Source of the DNA: Marinarcus sediminis
GTDB taxonomy: Bacteria > Campylobacterota > Campylobacteria > Campylobacterales > Arcobacteraceae
Length of the DNA: 64,000 bases
Assembly (NCBI RefSeq): GCF_048571275.1
Contig: NZ_CP182357.1
Span: 1,736,001 to 1,800,000 of the forward strand
Direction of reading: 5' to 3'
The notes below the pieces were generated by a model. That model saw only the letters and a program-made list of their open reading frames with translations. It had not been told where the DNA came from and searched no databases. The translations under genes and the position numbers were made by a program. Positions 63,143 through 64,000 of the stretch are shown here, in pieces. Position 1 is the stretch's first letter, and every line of letters begins with the position of its first letter.

Positions 63143-64000
63143 CCAATTGTCTTTAGATTCTTTCGTTTCTTTGAACTCTTTTCTCTTTTGAGATTTGTGA
63201 GTGTTTTTAGACTCAATTTTTTGTTGTGTTGATTTATCCTTCTCTTTTTTATCCATATTCATGTTTTTCGCTTTTGCTTCATATTTGCCTTTAAACTCTT
63301 TGGCATCGGCATCGCTGACAATGAGTTTTGCTATCTCATCGGTTAAAACAGCCACGTCATGTGTTTGTGAAGCTACCATGGCATTTTGTTGTGTTTGTTG
63401 ATCCAGTTGATTGACCGCATCATTGATTTGTTCAATGCCTAAGAGTTGTTCTTTTGAAGCCCCTTCAATATCTGCAATCAGACCGATTGTTTTGGAGATA
63501 TTTTCATTGAGTTTTTTATATCCTTCAATCATATTACCGGCAATATTTTTACCATGATTGGCTTTTGAAGTGGCATTTTCAACCAATGATTTAATTTCAG
63601 CAGCAGCTTCTGCACTTCGTGAAGCCAAATTTCGTACCTCTTGGGCAACTACGGCAAACCCTTTCCCCGCTTCCCCTGCAGTAGCAGCTTCAACAGCAGC
63701 ATTCAACGACAGAATATTTGTTTGAAATGCAATTTGATCAATAACCGTAATGGCTTCACTGATTGCAGTGACTTGTCCATTAATCTCTTCCATGGCCACG
63801 GTTGTTTGATTGGCCAATTGTTCACCTTCATTTGCAGAGGCAGTGACATTATTTGAAAAATTGGACATTTGTGCAATGTTGTCGGTGTTGTGTCGGATAT
63901 TGCTGGTAATCTCCTCTAAAGCTGCTGCTGTTTCTTCTAAAGATGAGGCCGCTTCATTTGAACTGGCATTGAGTTTATCCACATTTTTTAAAAGAATATT
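63131..64000 (-). CDS. Methyl-accepting chemotaxis protein, C-terminal part (cut by window end)
   Basis: The frame continues beyond base 64,000, so only about 290 C-terminal residues are seen. They form the chemoreceptor signalling domain, with the conserved hairpin tip IAFQTNILSLNAAVEAATAGE and FAVVAQEVRNLASRSAEAA. After it comes a Lys-rich tail rather than a CheR-docking pentapeptide. The sensor domain lies outside the window. Confidence 0.93.
   Translation of the reverse strand, partial: NILLKNVDKLNASSNEAASSLEETAAALEEITSNIRHNTDNIAQMSNFSNNVTASANEGEQLANQTTVAMEEINGQVTAISEAITVIDQIAFQTNILSLNAAVEAATAGEAGKGFAVVAQEVRNLASRSAEAAAEIKSLVENATSKANHGKNIAGNMIEGYKKLNENISKTIGLIADIEGASKEQLLGIEQINDAVNQLDQQTQQNAMVASQTHDVAVLTDEIAKLIVSDADAKEFKGKYEAKAKNMNMDKKEKDKSTQQKIESKNTHKSQKRKEFKETKESKDNWESF

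Overview
The window is AT-rich, densely coding DNA from a member of the Campylobacterota, most likely Arcobacteraceae-like. The basis is codon and base use, histidine kinases whose H-box reads HQWRQPL, an L28 / K+ channel / argJ / gyrA / asd / hemE housekeeping block, and a GlnRS carrying a C-terminal YqeY-like domain. No sequence search was run, so the genus is an inference.

Layout. (1) 1-18,275: a surface-polysaccharide (O-antigen or capsule) locus, all on the + strand and tightly packed. It makes GDP-L-fucose (manC partial, gmd, fcl) and a dTDP-3-acetamido-3,6-dideoxyhexose (rfbA, rfbB, FdtA-like isomerase, FdtB-like aminotransferase, LbH acetyltransferase). It also carries a ligase/polymerase, glycosyltransferases including a GT10 fucosyltransferase-like enzyme, and a duplicated O-acylation unit (MBOAT-SGNH-MBOAT-SGNH). 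(2) 18,338-27,372: housekeeping genes rpmB, K+ channel, argJ, DUF465, gyrA, asd, YqhA-like, hemE and a radical SAM gene. (3) 27,389-37,674: an accessory region starting just behind two identical tRNA-Asn genes. It holds a MntA/HepT toxin-antitoxin pair, a frameshifted gene, a five-gene co-directional cluster (large beta-helix membrane protein, 37-aa protein, HNH nuclease, small membrane protein, DUF4365 protein), scattered copies of a GTATCCTGTCCCCAGAATT repeat, a second copy of a 67-bp repeat, and a wHTH + nucleotidyltransferase module with a palindromic promoter. (4) 37,705-41,586: glnS, a 33-aa basic protein, a NifX/NifB-type protein and a Gly-Met-Thr-Ser tRNA cluster. (5) 41,721-50,553: a two-component cluster with three histidine kinases, two of which carry a CxxCH haem motif in a DUF3365-type sensor, plus two response regulators and a degenerate receiver-like protein. 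(6) 50,764-64,000: GDPD, DUF89, a purine permease/phosphoribosyltransferase pair, an IclR regulator, a DJ-1/PfpI protein, a TonB receptor / periplasmic protein / GGDEF-EAL operon, an exonuclease, a DEAD-box helicase, a hypothetical gene and a chemoreceptor cut by the window edge.

The strongest candidate for something undescribed is the 29,205-35,106 cluster. It combines a membrane-anchored beta-helix protein with two nuclease-like proteins and a small membrane protein, lies beside a toxin-antitoxin pair and a tRNA, and is bracketed by repeats. That is the composition expected of an anti-phage defence island, but the function is inferred only.
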